Source: Nocardia panacis
GTDB taxonomy: Bacteria > Actinomycetota > Actinomycetes > Mycobacteriales > Mycobacteriaceae
Assembly (NCBI RefSeq): GCF_003598715.1
Contig: NZ_QZFU01000015.1
Location: forward strand, 148,701-212,700
DNA: 64,000 nucleotides
Reading direction: 5' to 3'
Part shown: positions 55,693 through 63,991 of the stretch, in pieces
How positions within the stretch are numbered: the first letter of the stretch is position 1
Layout: every line of letters begins with the position of its first letter
The notes under the pieces: generated by a model
Databases searched by the model: none
What the model was told of the DNA's origin: nothing
The model's input: the letters and a program-made list of their open reading frames with translations, nothing else
Position numbers and translations under genes: made by a program

Positions 55693-56645
55693 CGACTGAT
55701 TCTCGGCGGCTCGCGTGGGCAGTGCTGTCCCGTGCCGCATGTGGTCCGTCTCGAGAGTTGCACGAGCTGGTCGCGAAGGTCGGGGTCGAGGCGGCCGCGG
55801 AATCCGTGCTGACAGGCGATACCCCGATCGCGCCGGATCCCCGCGTCATCCGATACACCGATGCCCGTCGTGATCTGGAGATCATCGCGCGGGCGGGCGG
55901 CAAGTTCGTCACACCCGACGACCCGGAATGGCCGTTCGAGCTGTTCTCGATATTCGATCGGCTCCCACGAGGCTTGAGAAGTCCTACCTGCGTGGCGCCT
56001 CTCGGATTGTGGGTTCGCGGGTCCTTGTCGCTACGGAGAGCTTCCGAGCGGGCAGTGGCCGTGATCGGTTCTCGCGCAGCGACCGAATACGGTCAGCGAG
56101 TCGCCGGGGACCTCGCGGGGGATCTGGCCGACGGCGGCTGGACCGTGGTGAGCGGCGGTGCTTTCGGGATCGATGCGGCCGCCAGCCGTGCCGCGCTGGC
56201 TGCCGGTGGCGCCACCATCGTGGTTTTGGCCGGAGGTGTCGATCGCGGTCATCCCAGCCAGTTGTCGAGACTGCATGACGATGTCGCCGATACCGGTCTG
56301 TTGATCAGCGAATTGCCGCCGGGCGCGACGGTGAATCGGCAACGGCTGCTGGCACGGAACCGGTTGACGGTCACGCTGTCGCGCACCGTGGTCGCGGTCG
56401 AGGCAGGGTTGCGCAGCGGGACGGGGAACACCGTCGGCTGGGCGAACCTGCTCGGGCTACCGGCGTGTGCTGTGCCCGGTCCGGTCACCTCGGCCGCGTC
56501 GGCGGGCTGCAACGAGATGATCCGGACCAGCCGAGCACATATGGCCACCTGCCTCGCCGATGTCCTGACTGCGGCCGGTCGGCAACGGGGCACCTGGATG
56601 TCCGGCGGACCTCACCCCCAGCTGGGCAACAGTGCACGAAACTGA
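55689..56645 (+). CDS. dprA: DprA/Smf-like DNA-processing protein
   Basis: 318 residues. Rossmann-like DprA core: ERAVAVIGSRAATEYGQRVAGDLAGDL, GWTVVSGGAFGIDAAASRAALAAGGATIVVLAGGVDRGHPSQ, GLLISELPPGATVNRQRLLARNRLTVTLSRTVVAVEAGLRSGTGNTVGWANLLG and PACAVPGPV. It binds single-stranded DNA and loads RecA in transformation. The chromosome should encode its own copy near topA/rnhB; this one stands in a plasmid-like block and lacks a C-terminal winged helix. A role in handling single-stranded DNA arriving by conjugation, or in phage defence as for some DprA paralogues, is possible. Confidence 0.88.
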   Translation: MTTDSRRLAWAVLSRAACGPSRELHELVAKVGVEAAAESVLTGDTPIAPDPRVIRYTDARRDLEIIARAGGKFVTPDDPEWPFELFSIFDRLPRGLRSPTCVAPLGLWVRGSLSLRRASERAVAVIGSRAATEYGQRVAGDLAGDLADGGWTVVSGGAFGIDAAASRAALAAGGATIVVLAGGVDRGHPSQLSRLHDDVADTGLLISELPPGATVNRQRLLARNRLTVTLSRTVVAVEAGLRSGTGNTVGWANLLGLPACAVPGPVTSAASAGCNEMIRTSRAHMATCLADVLTAAGRQRGTWMSGGPHPQLGNSARN

Positions 56646-56711
56646 TCCCGTCCCAATTTGACTGTACTGCAACAGCTTTCCGTCGAGTTCGACATCCAGA
56701 AGGAGGGTCCG

Positions 56712-57017
56712 ATGAACGCAGAACCAAACAGCGATGCGATACAACCGTGGGACCAGTTCCACCGGGCCGCGCACATCAGTTCGTGCGTGGCGGAAGTGTT
56801 CGCCAGAGCCGAGGGCTATGCGTGGGGCTGGCAGGACGCGGGCGGACCCGCCCAACTCGACGACTTCCAGGCCGCCGACTTCGCGCGCGCATATGCCCTC
56901 GGCATGGCCGAAGTCCTCACCGGCGGACGCACAACGCATCCCACTGTGTCCCAAGCGTGGAAGGCATGGCTGGCCGAGCAGGCCCCGGCCACCGACTTGA
57001 CAGGGCACCTGACATGA
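56712..57017 (+). CDS. Small hypothetical protein, GYAxG paralogue 1
   Basis: 101 residues from ATG 56712 with AAGGAGG upstream. Contains AEVFARAEGYAWGWQDAGGPAQLDDFQAADFARAYALG. It aligns with the next product (ARLCWEAIGYARGFSDAAGRGSGDAIVFGRAFAV), so the two are tandem paralogues. ATGA overlap with the second copy. No known domain; the repeated GYAxG...DAxG...FxxAxA pattern suggests a small helical fold. Confidence 0.6.
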   Translation: MNAEPNSDAIQPWDQFHRAAHISSCVAEVFARAEGYAWGWQDAGGPAQLDDFQAADFARAYALGMAEVLTGGRTTHPTVSQAWKAWLAEQAPATDLTGHLT

Positions 57018-57259
57018 CCGACCGTGTCCCCACCTTCGAGCAGTGGCATCAGGCAATCACCACCTGTCCCGAGGCGGCCCGATTGTGCTGGGAAGCCATC
57101 GGATACGCGCGTGGGTTCAGCGACGCCGCCGGGCGTGGTTCCGGCGATGCGATCGTTTTCGGGCGAGCCTTCGCGGTGGTGGTCGCGGCTCGCTGTTCTC
57201 GCCCATCCATCGATGGTGCGTGGCTCAACTGGCTCGCAGGCCGCGACCTGACTGGATAG
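57014..57259 (+). CDS. Small hypothetical protein, GYAxG paralogue 2
   Basis: 81 residues; ATG 57014 overlaps the TGA of paralogue 1. EAIGYARGFSDAAGRGSGDAIVFGRAFAVVVAARC corresponds to the core of paralogue 1, and WLNWLAGRDLTG to its end (WKAWLAEQAPATDLTG). Conservation of both ends in a coupled pair supports real coding and possibly a heterodimer. Function unknown. Confidence 0.6.
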   Translation: MTDRVPTFEQWHQAITTCPEAARLCWEAIGYARGFSDAAGRGSGDAIVFGRAFAVVVAARCSRPSIDGAWLNWLAGRDLTG

Positions 57260-57356
57260 GCCGCTCCCAGTTTCCCGCGCGGACAGCCATCTGTGCCGCG
57301 CTCTTTTCTGCTGTCCGCCAACCGTTCCCAGCAACTCGAACTAAGGAGATTCCGCT

Positions 57357-58580
57357 ATGAGTTCACCTGTGTGCGTGCGCCACGCCGATCTCGGCGATCT
57401 CGTGGCGCTGCTCAACGAGCAGCAGGCCGCCAAGGTCGATGTCGTCGCCCCGGCCTCGGCCATCCATTCCCGCGATGGGCATGTCGAACTGCTCGGCGTT
57501 CCTCCGGTCATCGATGAGCGTGGTGTCACTGCGGTCGATGGCCGCTACAGCCCGACCTGCGCCGCAGATGGCCAGATCGCGGCGAAACTCGACATCCCGG
57601 GCCGGTATCTTCGCCGCTTGCGCGACAGCGATCGGCTCGATCTCTACGACGCGAATGTCAACGGCTTGCTGCACGCGCCGCGCGAGGCACCTTCGGAGCC
57701 GGACACTCGGCAATTCCTGTTGCGACTGTTCACTCGGCCCGGACAGCCGGGTGTGCTGCGGGCGTTCCTCTCCGACCGTTACGGCATCATCGACAATCTC
57801 GACGTACTGACCGCGGTTCTCGATGGCATCCGCTCGGCCGATGCGGACGCGACGGTCCGAGCCTGTGATCTGAGCGAGTCGTCCATGCACTGCAAGGTCT
57901 ACTCCCCACGCGTTCGTGCGCTGGCCCCGAACTTCCTGTCCGGCTACCGCAATCCCTTCGCCAACCCGGCACTGGAGGCCGAACGACGCAGGGCCGCCGC
58001 CCAATTGGACGCCTGGCGACCGATCGCACACCGAGAGGGCCGAGGCTACTCGCCCGGTTCGGAACCGGTGGTGTTCGCCGGATTCCGGTTCAGCAATTCC
58101 GAAACCGGCCACCACGCACTGTGTTTGACCCCCGAACTCGTCGTGCAAGTCTGTGGCAACGGGCTGACGCTGCCGATGTTCACCCACAGCCGCAAGCACA
58201 TCGGCGAACGCATCGAAGCCGGCGCGATCGGCTGGTCACAGGACACCTACCGCAAGCGACTGGCCGTCATCACCGCCGAAACCCGCGACAGGGTCAGCGA
58301 ATGGCTGTCCCCGGAATTCCTCGCCGAACGCGTCGACGAACTGGAACACCAGGCCGGCCAACCGGTCACACAACCCGAACAGACCCTCGCCGCGCTGGCC
58401 CCACGTCTCGGGTTCACCGATACCGAGCGGGCGGGGATACTCACGCACTTCATTGCCGGTGGCCAACTGACCGCCGCCGGAGTTGCCAACGCTGTCACCA
58501 GCTACAGCCAGACAGTTCCCGATCCGGACCGAGCCGCAGTACTCGACGACCTCGCACTGCGGGCGATGGCACTCGTATGA
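57357..58580 (+). CDS. DUF932-like plasmid protein
   Basis: 407 residues from ATG 57357 with AAGGAG upstream. RYLRRLRDSDRLDLYDANVN, FLLRLFTRPGQPGVLRAFLSDRYGIIDNLDVLTAVL, and the later VVFAGFRFSNSETGHHALCLTPELVVQVCGNGLTLPM follow the DUF932 pattern found in phages and large plasmids. Usually near replication or transfer genes; molecular role unproven. It heads a row of same-strand genes. Confidence 0.65.
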   Translation: MSSPVCVRHADLGDLVALLNEQQAAKVDVVAPASAIHSRDGHVELLGVPPVIDERGVTAVDGRYSPTCAADGQIAAKLDIPGRYLRRLRDSDRLDLYDANVNGLLHAPREAPSEPDTRQFLLRLFTRPGQPGVLRAFLSDRYGIIDNLDVLTAVLDGIRSADADATVRACDLSESSMHCKVYSPRVRALAPNFLSGYRNPFANPALEAERRRAAAQLDAWRPIAHREGRGYSPGSEPVVFAGFRFSNSETGHHALCLTPELVVQVCGNGLTLPMFTHSRKHIGERIEAGAIGWSQDTYRKRLAVITAETRDRVSEWLSPEFLAERVDELEHQAGQPVTQPEQTLAALAPRLGFTDTERAGILTHFIAGGQLTAAGVANAVTSYSQTVPDPDRAAVLDDLALRAMALV

Positions 58581-58635
58581 GTGTTCGGCCAAATCTGTTG
58601 CACCACAAGGTATCCAATCGAGAGAAGGAGTCCTC

Positions 58636-58857
58636 ATGGTCGAGAAGTTCACCCGCGCGGACTATGACCATCGCCGGTATCTGGGTTCGGCCGGTCCGAT
58701 CTCCGCGCTCGACGACGAGGTTGTTCAGCGATGGCGCACCGAGTACCCCGATTGGGGTGGCCGTTATTGGGCGTTCGTGCCGATAGATCCCGACAATGAC
58801 GTCTTCCTGGCGCTGCGGCCGATCAATGTCACTGCCCGACCGAAGGATTCCGAGTGA
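58636..58857 (+). CDS. Small hypothetical protein
   Basis: 73 residues from ATG 58636 with AGAAGGAG upstream. Compact, aromatic-rich (YDHRRYLGSAGPISALDDE, YPDWGGRYWAFVPIDPDNDVFLALRPINV), typical of small mobile-element proteins. Overlaps the next gene by 4 bases (GTGA). No family recognised. Confidence 0.55.
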   Translation: MVEKFTRADYDHRRYLGSAGPISALDDEVVQRWRTEYPDWGGRYWAFVPIDPDNDVFLALRPINVTARPKDSE

Positions 58858-59417
58858 CCGGCCCGGCGCGGCAGCTCACCGCGCACGAATGGGAGCTGGT
58901 GTCGCGGGTCTTCGGATTCGGTTGTGTTCGCGATATGGTCGCCGCTGTGGTGAAGCCGCGCCGCAGTGCGGTCGGGCTTCCGTCCGCGACGGCGATCCTG
59001 GCGGCGTGCTCGCAGGTCATCGTCGCCGGTGCGGACGGTGAAATCCTGTCGGCTATACGTGAACTCGCCGCTCTGGCCGAACGCAACCACTACGCCAGGG
59101 AAGACGAGACACGTTCGGCAGCGGAGCTGGCCGTCACCCACCATCAGTTGCTGGCGTCCATCGACCGGTTCACCCGTGAGCGGGTTGCCGATCGTGCGCG
59201 CCGAGCAGCGGTCGTGCACACCGAGTCGCTGGCGGCGGTGATCGACCGGCTCGTACTGTTCGCTGTCACGCGCACGGTCATCGCCCCGTCCACGTTCGTC
59301 GCCGCCGAACTCGACACCGCGCTCACAGATCTGATGGCCGGCTACGACCAACTCGTGGACGAACTGCTGACGGGCCGACGCAGATTGCCCCGCTATCAAA
59401 CCGTCCCCGCGTCCTGA
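58854..59417 (+). CDS. DUF4254-like protein
   Basis: 187 residues from GTG 58854. ELAALAERNHYAREDETRSAAE resembles the DUF4254 core (L..N..LW..ED..R), and ASIDRFTRERVADRAR the second helix with ID..N.xR. All-helical, no membrane segment. DUF4254 proteins are of unknown function. Followed by a strong terminator, so it ends the transcript starting at 57357 or earlier. Confidence 0.5.
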   Translation: MTGPARQLTAHEWELVSRVFGFGCVRDMVAAVVKPRRSAVGLPSATAILAACSQVIVAGADGEILSAIRELAALAERNHYAREDETRSAAELAVTHHQLLASIDRFTRERVADRARRAAVVHTESLAAVIDRLVLFAVTRTVIAPSTFVAAELDTALTDLMAGYDQLVDELLTGRRRLPRYQTVPAS

Positions 59418-59434
59418 ATCCGTCACTCCCCCAA

Positions 59435-59477
59435 AGGGCGGGCACCGGCCAGTCGGAACCTGGCCGGTGCCCGCCCT
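59435..59477 (+). terminator. Strong GC hairpin terminator
   Basis: AGGGCGGGCACCGGCCAG and its exact complement (18 pairs) around a 7-base loop, 18 bases after the DUF4254-like stop. Actinobacterial I-shaped terminator without a T-run. Confidence 0.8.
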
Positions 59478-59500
59478 CCTCACGATAGGACACCACTTCG

Positions 59501-61165
59501 ATGACACCGACCACTGACACCACCAATCCGTCCACAGACGATCCGCGGGTGGCATCCGACACCGCAGCTCTGGCAGTCCGGATGAACCCGGCCGATCTCG
59601 TGATCGACGCCAACGTTCGCCAGAACTTCGACCTCGACGCCCATCCGGAGGTTCGCGATTCCATCCGCGAACTCGGCGTCAAGACGCCGATCACCGCGTT
59701 CCGAGAAGCCGACGGCCGGATTGTCGTCACCAACGGGCAGATACGTACTCTGATCGCACTCGAACTCGGACTCGACCTGGTTCCGGTGTGGATCGAACCG
59801 GCACCCGACGCTCCGACCAAACAACGCAGGATCGCGCGAATCACCGAGCAGATCAACGTGAACGACCGTTGCATCCCACTGACGATCGGCGATCGAGCAG
59901 CGGGCATCGCCGAAATGCTCGACCTCGGCATGTCGGTGACCCGCGTATCCAAAGCCGTACAGGAACGCGACCTCGACAAGATCCGCCTCTACGGCAAAGC
60001 CGGACAATCGGCCACAGCCTGCCGACTCCTCGACGGCGAACAACTAGACCTCGGTATGGCCGCGGTCATCGCCGAATACGACAACGCAGGCGACGCCGAA
60101 GCTATCGAGCGGCTACTCGCGACACCGAGGTCATCCTTCAAATATCAGGCCGCGCGTATCGCAAACGAACGATCCCACGCACGCGAACTGTTCGCCACCG
60201 CCCTCACCTACGCATCCCACGGTTTCGCGCTTCTCACCACCGAACCCTACGACTCCGATCCATGCGAGTTCATTCCCGCCGAAGGACTGCGCACCGCCGC
60301 TGGACATGAGATCGATTCCGAAGCACTACACCAGGATCCGACCCGATGGGCGGTCTACCTCGAACGCAACGATCTCCCCCACATGGTCGACCGGAAGACC
60401 GGTGAACACGTCGACCACAAAAAGATCGACTGGAGCACCCGCCATCATCCCGATGCCGCACCAGCCGAAGGATTGCACCACGCCGATTCGGTCGAACAAG
60501 GATACGAATGGACGCCATACTTCTATCTCCCCGTCCACGAGTTCGACGCCGGCGGGTATCAGATCCCCACCGAACCCACCGAAATCGACACGGAAACGGA
60601 GCCTTCCGAGACAACCGGGGCGACCCCTCCGGTTCCCGCAATCGATCCCGAGGAGGCGCGGCGAGCCGCCGAGCAGGCCAAGGCGACACGGGAACAGGCG
60701 GAACGCGAAGCAAAGCAGGTCGAACATCGCCGCCGGGGACTGAGGAAGCAGTCCGATGCCGCGACCGACGCACGGTGCGAATTCGTTCAAACCTATCTGA
60801 CCCGCAACACCGCGCCACCCTCGGCCGCGAGGTTCATTCTCGAAGCGATATCGGCGAGCAAACCGATCCTGCTGGACGACTACCAAGGCATCAGGACCGC
60901 TTTGAAGCTGCTCGGCATCGAAGGATGGCGCAACGAACTCGAAGCGGCCGCCCTGAACTGCAAACCCGCTCGCTGCATGGTCATCCTGCTCGGCCTGGTC
61001 TTCGGCTACTACGAAAGCAGGATCGGCGCAGACTCCTGGGGACACCGCGATAGCGGCACCGCCCGATACCTCCACTACCTGGCCGAGCTCGGCCACCATC
61101 TGATGCCCGTCGAACAGGCCGCCGCAGGCGACCTCGATCCGACGACCGTCCCGATCGACAACTGA
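59501..61165 (+). CDS. ParB-like nuclease domain protein
   Basis: 554 residues. MNPADLVIDANVRQNFDLDAHPEVRDSIRELGVKTPITAFREADGRIVVTNGQIRTLIALELGLDLVPVWI is a ParB/Spo0J N-terminal (CTPase/nuclease-type) domain with the box region VTNGQIRT in place of the usual G-x-R-R. A helix-turn-helix-like region follows (GMSVTRVSKAVQERDLDKIRLYGKAG). The remainder is long, with a charged coiled coil (EEARRAAEQAKATREQAEREAKQVEHRR) and a C-terminal helical domain. Such long ParB-like proteins are common on actinobacterial plasmids and phages. No ParA partner is adjacent, so partitioning cannot be assumed. Confidence 0.75.
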   Translation: MTPTTDTTNPSTDDPRVASDTAALAVRMNPADLVIDANVRQNFDLDAHPEVRDSIRELGVKTPITAFREADGRIVVTNGQIRTLIALELGLDLVPVWIEPAPDAPTKQRRIARITEQINVNDRCIPLTIGDRAAGIAEMLDLGMSVTRVSKAVQERDLDKIRLYGKAGQSATACRLLDGEQLDLGMAAVIAEYDNAGDAEAIERLLATPRSSFKYQAARIANERSHARELFATALTYASHGFALLTTEPYDSDPCEFIPAEGLRTAAGHEIDSEALHQDPTRWAVYLERNDLPHMVDRKTGEHVDHKKIDWSTRHHPDAAPAEGLHHADSVEQGYEWTPYFYLPVHEFDAGGYQIPTEPTEIDTETEPSETTGATPPVPAIDPEEARRAAEQAKATREQAEREAKQVEHRRRGLRKQSDAATDARCEFVQTYLTRNTAPPSAARFILEAISASKPILLDDYQGIRTALKLLGIEGWRNELEAAALNCKPARCMVILLGLVFGYYESRIGADSWGHRDSGTARYLHYLAELGHHLMPVEQAAAGDLDPTTVPIDN

Positions 61166-61178
61166 TTCACCCCTTGGT

Positions 61179-61205
61179 GGCACCGGGCCTTTCTGGTCCG
61201 GTGCC
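61179..61205 (+). terminator. Hairpin terminator after ParB-like gene
   Basis: GGCACCGG and CCGGTGCC pair perfectly around an 11-base loop, 14 bases after the stop. Confidence 0.7.
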
Positions 61206-61357
61206 GCTCCATCGGAAACAAACCTGAGCGGATTCCGCCAACTCAGGTACCAGCGGTCACCCCGCCCGATCGAAAGTCCCGGTTTCCGCACGGTCGCAGC
61301 GATCGGGCGATGAACTCGAGCGCCGTCCGGGCCACCGCCTGACTCCCGAGGAGCCTC

Positions 61358-62212
61358 ATGAACTCCAATCCATTCCGTGACGCGGCACTCGCAGCCGCGC
61401 AGCGCGGCTGGTTCGTATTCCCACTCGAACCCGGTCGCAAAGTTCCCGCCACCTTGAGAATCCGAGGACACGATGGAACCGTGCGCACCTGGCCGCAGTA
61501 CGCGACAACCGACATCGACCGGGTCCGGCGCTGGTGGTCGCGACACCACCGCTACAACATTGCTGTCGCAACCGGCCCCAGCAACCTCCACGTCATCGAT
61601 ATCGACTCCCACACAAACGATCTCGACGTTGATACGAACCTTTACCCACCCACGTTCACCATCACCACGCCACGAGGCCGCCACCTCTACTACGCGGCGC
61701 CGATCACTCCCCGGCTGCGAAATACTGTCGGCCTACTCGCCGACGATGTCGACACCCGAGGCGACGGCGGCTATGTCGTTACTGCGGGCTCGGCAACGCC
61801 ACACGGCGAGTATCGAATCGTCCAGGACCTCCCCGTCGCCGATCTTCCCACCTGGCTCATCGATGCCTTCGCCCCTGCACCGCCGCCCCTCCCGACCACA
61901 ACGCCGGCGCTCCCTGAGGCCTACATCGCCGCCATCGTCACCGACGAGGCGGCGCGAGTAGCAGCCGCCCAACATCATTCGCGAAACGGGACACTGTTTC
62001 GGGCTGCGTTCAACCTCGGCCGCCTGGTCGCAGCGGGAGCACTCCAAGAGAGCCGCGCGCGAACCGCGCTAGCAACCGCCGCCGCCCACCACATTGGCCG
62101 GCACGGATTCACCCGAACCGAACTCGACCGAACCCTCACCAACGGCTTGGCCTACGGCGCACGCCATCCCCGACCACTGAACCTCGCCCGTCCTCCGGAC
62201 CAACAACCGTGA
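61358..62212 (+). CDS. Bifunctional DNA primase/polymerase (Prim-Pol) N-terminal domain protein
   Basis: 284 residues; GAGGAG precedes ATG 61358. AALAAAQRGWFVFPLEPGRKVPA, TTDIDRVRRWWSRHHRYNIAVATGPSNLHVIDIDSH (catalytic Asp pair in VIDID), FTITTPRGRHLYYAAP and DVDTRGDGGYVVTAGSATPHG are the Prim-Pol (AEP) signature. The helicase part of typical plasmid replication proteins is absent; the C-terminal ~90 residues are helical. Likely primes replication of the host element or fills gaps after transfer. Confidence 0.88.
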   Translation: MNSNPFRDAALAAAQRGWFVFPLEPGRKVPATLRIRGHDGTVRTWPQYATTDIDRVRRWWSRHHRYNIAVATGPSNLHVIDIDSHTNDLDVDTNLYPPTFTITTPRGRHLYYAAPITPRLRNTVGLLADDVDTRGDGGYVVTAGSATPHGEYRIVQDLPVADLPTWLIDAFAPAPPPLPTTTPALPEAYIAAIVTDEAARVAAAQHHSRNGTLFRAAFNLGRLVAAGALQESRARTALATAAAHHIGRHGFTRTELDRTLTNGLAYGARHPRPLNLARPPDQQP

Positions 62213-62405
62213 GCCCTACAGGCCCTGTTCACCTGAACTTCTGCACGACCTCGATCGGGCCAACCAGGTGGCCGTTGAGATCACAACTCGAGAATGGTCC
62301 TGCCCCCGATCCGCTGAACCGGACAGCGCGCGACGAACTCCGACTCGACGCGGATGAATCACATATCCGACTCCGCCGTGCGCGACACGGCCCCCAATCC
62401 GTGAC

Positions 62406-62420
62406 AGTTCAGAGTGAACT
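62406..62420. promoter_or_regulatory. Small inverted repeat upstream of membrane protein gene
   Basis: AGTTCA and TGAACT separated by GAG, flanked on both sides by GTGAC. A related GTTCA-CC-TGAAC dyad lies at about 62226-62237. Possible operator. Confidence 0.3.
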
Positions 62421-62488
62421 CGTGACGGTTCTCCGTGGATGGGATGCTTTGTCTCGCTATTGGATTCGGTTCAGGGGATGGTGCCGTC

Positions 62489-62893
62489 ATGGGAGTTCGT
62501 GCAGGCGTTCCGCTCATTGTCCAAGTTATGGGCAGACCGAGGAGTTCGGCAGCTCAGATGGTGACAGCCGCGATGGCAGTGCTCATGTTGATGGCGCTCG
62601 TGACGGCGGCGCTGCTATCGCTGAACTACTTGCACAGCGTCGTGCGGTGGTATGACGAACGCACTCCGGTCCGGACAGGACCGTCAGCCGGGATCGTCCA
62701 GGTCTACTGCCTGGACTACACCAGGTATGTCATCGACGAGTACCGCGCTGGCCTCGCCGTCGACCGCATCGACGCGACCCTGAAACAGGCGGCGCGGGCC
62801 GGTGAGCAACTACACGCGCAGGGCCTACGACTCGACGACCCGAAAGCCTGCGGTACCGCCGACACGATCCTCCGCGCCGCCGGACTCAAGTAG
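62489..62893 (+). CDS. Single-pass membrane hypothetical protein
   Basis: 134 residues from ATG 62489; in-frame ATG 62435 is an alternative. One membrane helix (MVTAAMAVLMLMALVTAALLSLNYL, about residues 28-52), then a soluble domain with VYCLDYTRYVIDEYRAGLAVDRIDATLKQAARAGEQLHAQGLRLDDPKACGTADTILRAAGL, including two Cys. No recognised family. Overlaps a competing open frame (62209-62655) that looks less protein-like. Confidence 0.5.
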   Translation: MGVRAGVPLIVQVMGRPRSSAAQMVTAAMAVLMLMALVTAALLSLNYLHSVVRWYDERTPVRTGPSAGIVQVYCLDYTRYVIDEYRAGLAVDRIDATLKQAARAGEQLHAQGLRLDDPKACGTADTILRAAGLK

Positions 62894-62912
62894 CAAGGAG
62901 CGGCGACCAGAC

Positions 62913-63770
62913 TCAGCCTCGCGGTAGGATGGGCACGCCCGCAGACGCACGGTCGTGCCCATCGGTGCCGCCAATCTCGAACTCTCCGGACCCGAGCGGG
63001 ACCGATATGGCGACGATCCGCTCATGCCAACCTGTCGGCCATCGAGTGGCAGTCGACCACCGCACCCCGTCGAGATCCGTGTCCTCCAGCTCCGCCTCAC
63101 GCAGGTCCACACCCCGCACGTCGCTGAGGATCTGGTCCAGTTGTTGCAGCGCATCCCACAGCTCCATACTCCATACATCCAGCTCCACTGCGCGCCGCAG
63201 CATGTCTTCATGCCAGGCACCGTGCCGAACGTCGGCAGCGGCGAGGAAGCCGCCGATGCGGTCGCGGCCGTCGGCCTGGGTGAGTCCCGAATCTTCGAAC
63301 ACCATCTGAATATCTGAGGGCATCAGGTCGAAGAAGTCCGACGCGAACAACTCCTCGATCGCGAGCAATACACCAGCCGCCGTATCGGCGACCTGCGGAA
63401 CTACGGTTGATCCGAACAGTTCACGCGGTGGAATCCAGGTCGCGAACGCGTGGAGTTGGTCCGTTTGGTCGCTTATGTGTTTGGCCCTCTCCCGAGCATC
63501 GCGGAGCTGGCGGCCGAAGATGTTCCGTAACCGCAGCCGCTGGCGCGGAGGGATTCGGGTGCGGAAATCCGCAGTCCGGATCGGGTACACCGGCGGCGTA
63601 GCGGTGTCATCGCGGCCTCCTAATCCCGCTGGTCTCTCAGGGAGCCGATAGCGCGTCAATGAGGCCCAATAACGTTGCAGGAACGTGTAGCCCGCGTGTC
63701 CGCGCGGCGTCCCGGCAGGGCGGTAGCTCTGCCGAGTGAGAGAGGCCCAATACCGGTTCACGCTGCTCAC
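62913..63770 (-). CDS. Hypothetical protein with pentapeptide-like end
   Basis: 285 residues from GTG 63770, which overlaps the stop of the gene upstream (GTGA). The N-terminus contains the segment RYWASLTR twice (about residues 6-13 and 33-40). Residues 75-215 are helical (RLRNIFGRQLRDARERAKHISDQ, VADTAAGVLLAIEELFASDFF). Near the C-terminus, VRGVDLREAELEDTDLDGVRWSTATRWPTGW resembles one or two pentapeptide-repeat turns followed by the common W-S-x-x-T-R-W-P ending. Function unknown. Confidence 0.55.
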   Translation of the reverse strand: MSSVNRYWASLTRQSYRPAGTPRGHAGYTFLQRYWASLTRYRLPERPAGLGGRDDTATPPVYPIRTADFRTRIPPRQRLRLRNIFGRQLRDARERAKHISDQTDQLHAFATWIPPRELFGSTVVPQVADTAAGVLLAIEELFASDFFDLMPSDIQMVFEDSGLTQADGRDRIGGFLAAADVRHGAWHEDMLRRAVELDVWSMELWDALQQLDQILSDVRGVDLREAELEDTDLDGVRWSTATRWPTGWHERIVAISVPLGSGEFEIGGTDGHDRASAGVPILPRG

Positions 63771-63991
63771 TCCGGCTTCTTCTGGTCTGCCAACTCCGCT
63801 AATTCTCCCACCGATCGGACAGCACCCATCTGACCGAGCAGCGCCGGGGCGGACGCACCGACCGCGACGGCCGCCAGCATGGTGGTGACCTGGCCGTGGA
63901 ACAAACCACCCGCCGCAGCACCCAGGATCAGGCGAGTGGCAGCAGCGAGCGCGTCGGGCCTGGGATCGAAGAACCGATCCCAGTGCGGCAC
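63767..63991 (-). CDS. Small protein with hydrophobic segment, at window edge
   Basis: 74 residues from GTG 63991; the frame is open to the window edge, so the true start may lie beyond. AATRLILGAAAGGLFHGQVTTMLAAVAVGASAPALLGQM contains two short hydrophobic segments. The stop overlaps the start of the next gene, so the two form a coupled unit. May be a small membrane or holin-like protein; not assignable. Confidence 0.45.
   Translation of the reverse strand: MPHWDRFFDPRPDALAAATRLILGAAAGGLFHGQVTTMLAAVAVGASAPALLGQMGAVRSVGELAELADQKKPE

Noticed and set aside
62209..62655. 148-residue frame overlapping the Prim-Pol stop by GTGA
   Set aside because: The overlap is attractive, but the composition is Arg/Ser-rich without structure and it conflicts with the membrane-protein frame; the evidence is not decisive.
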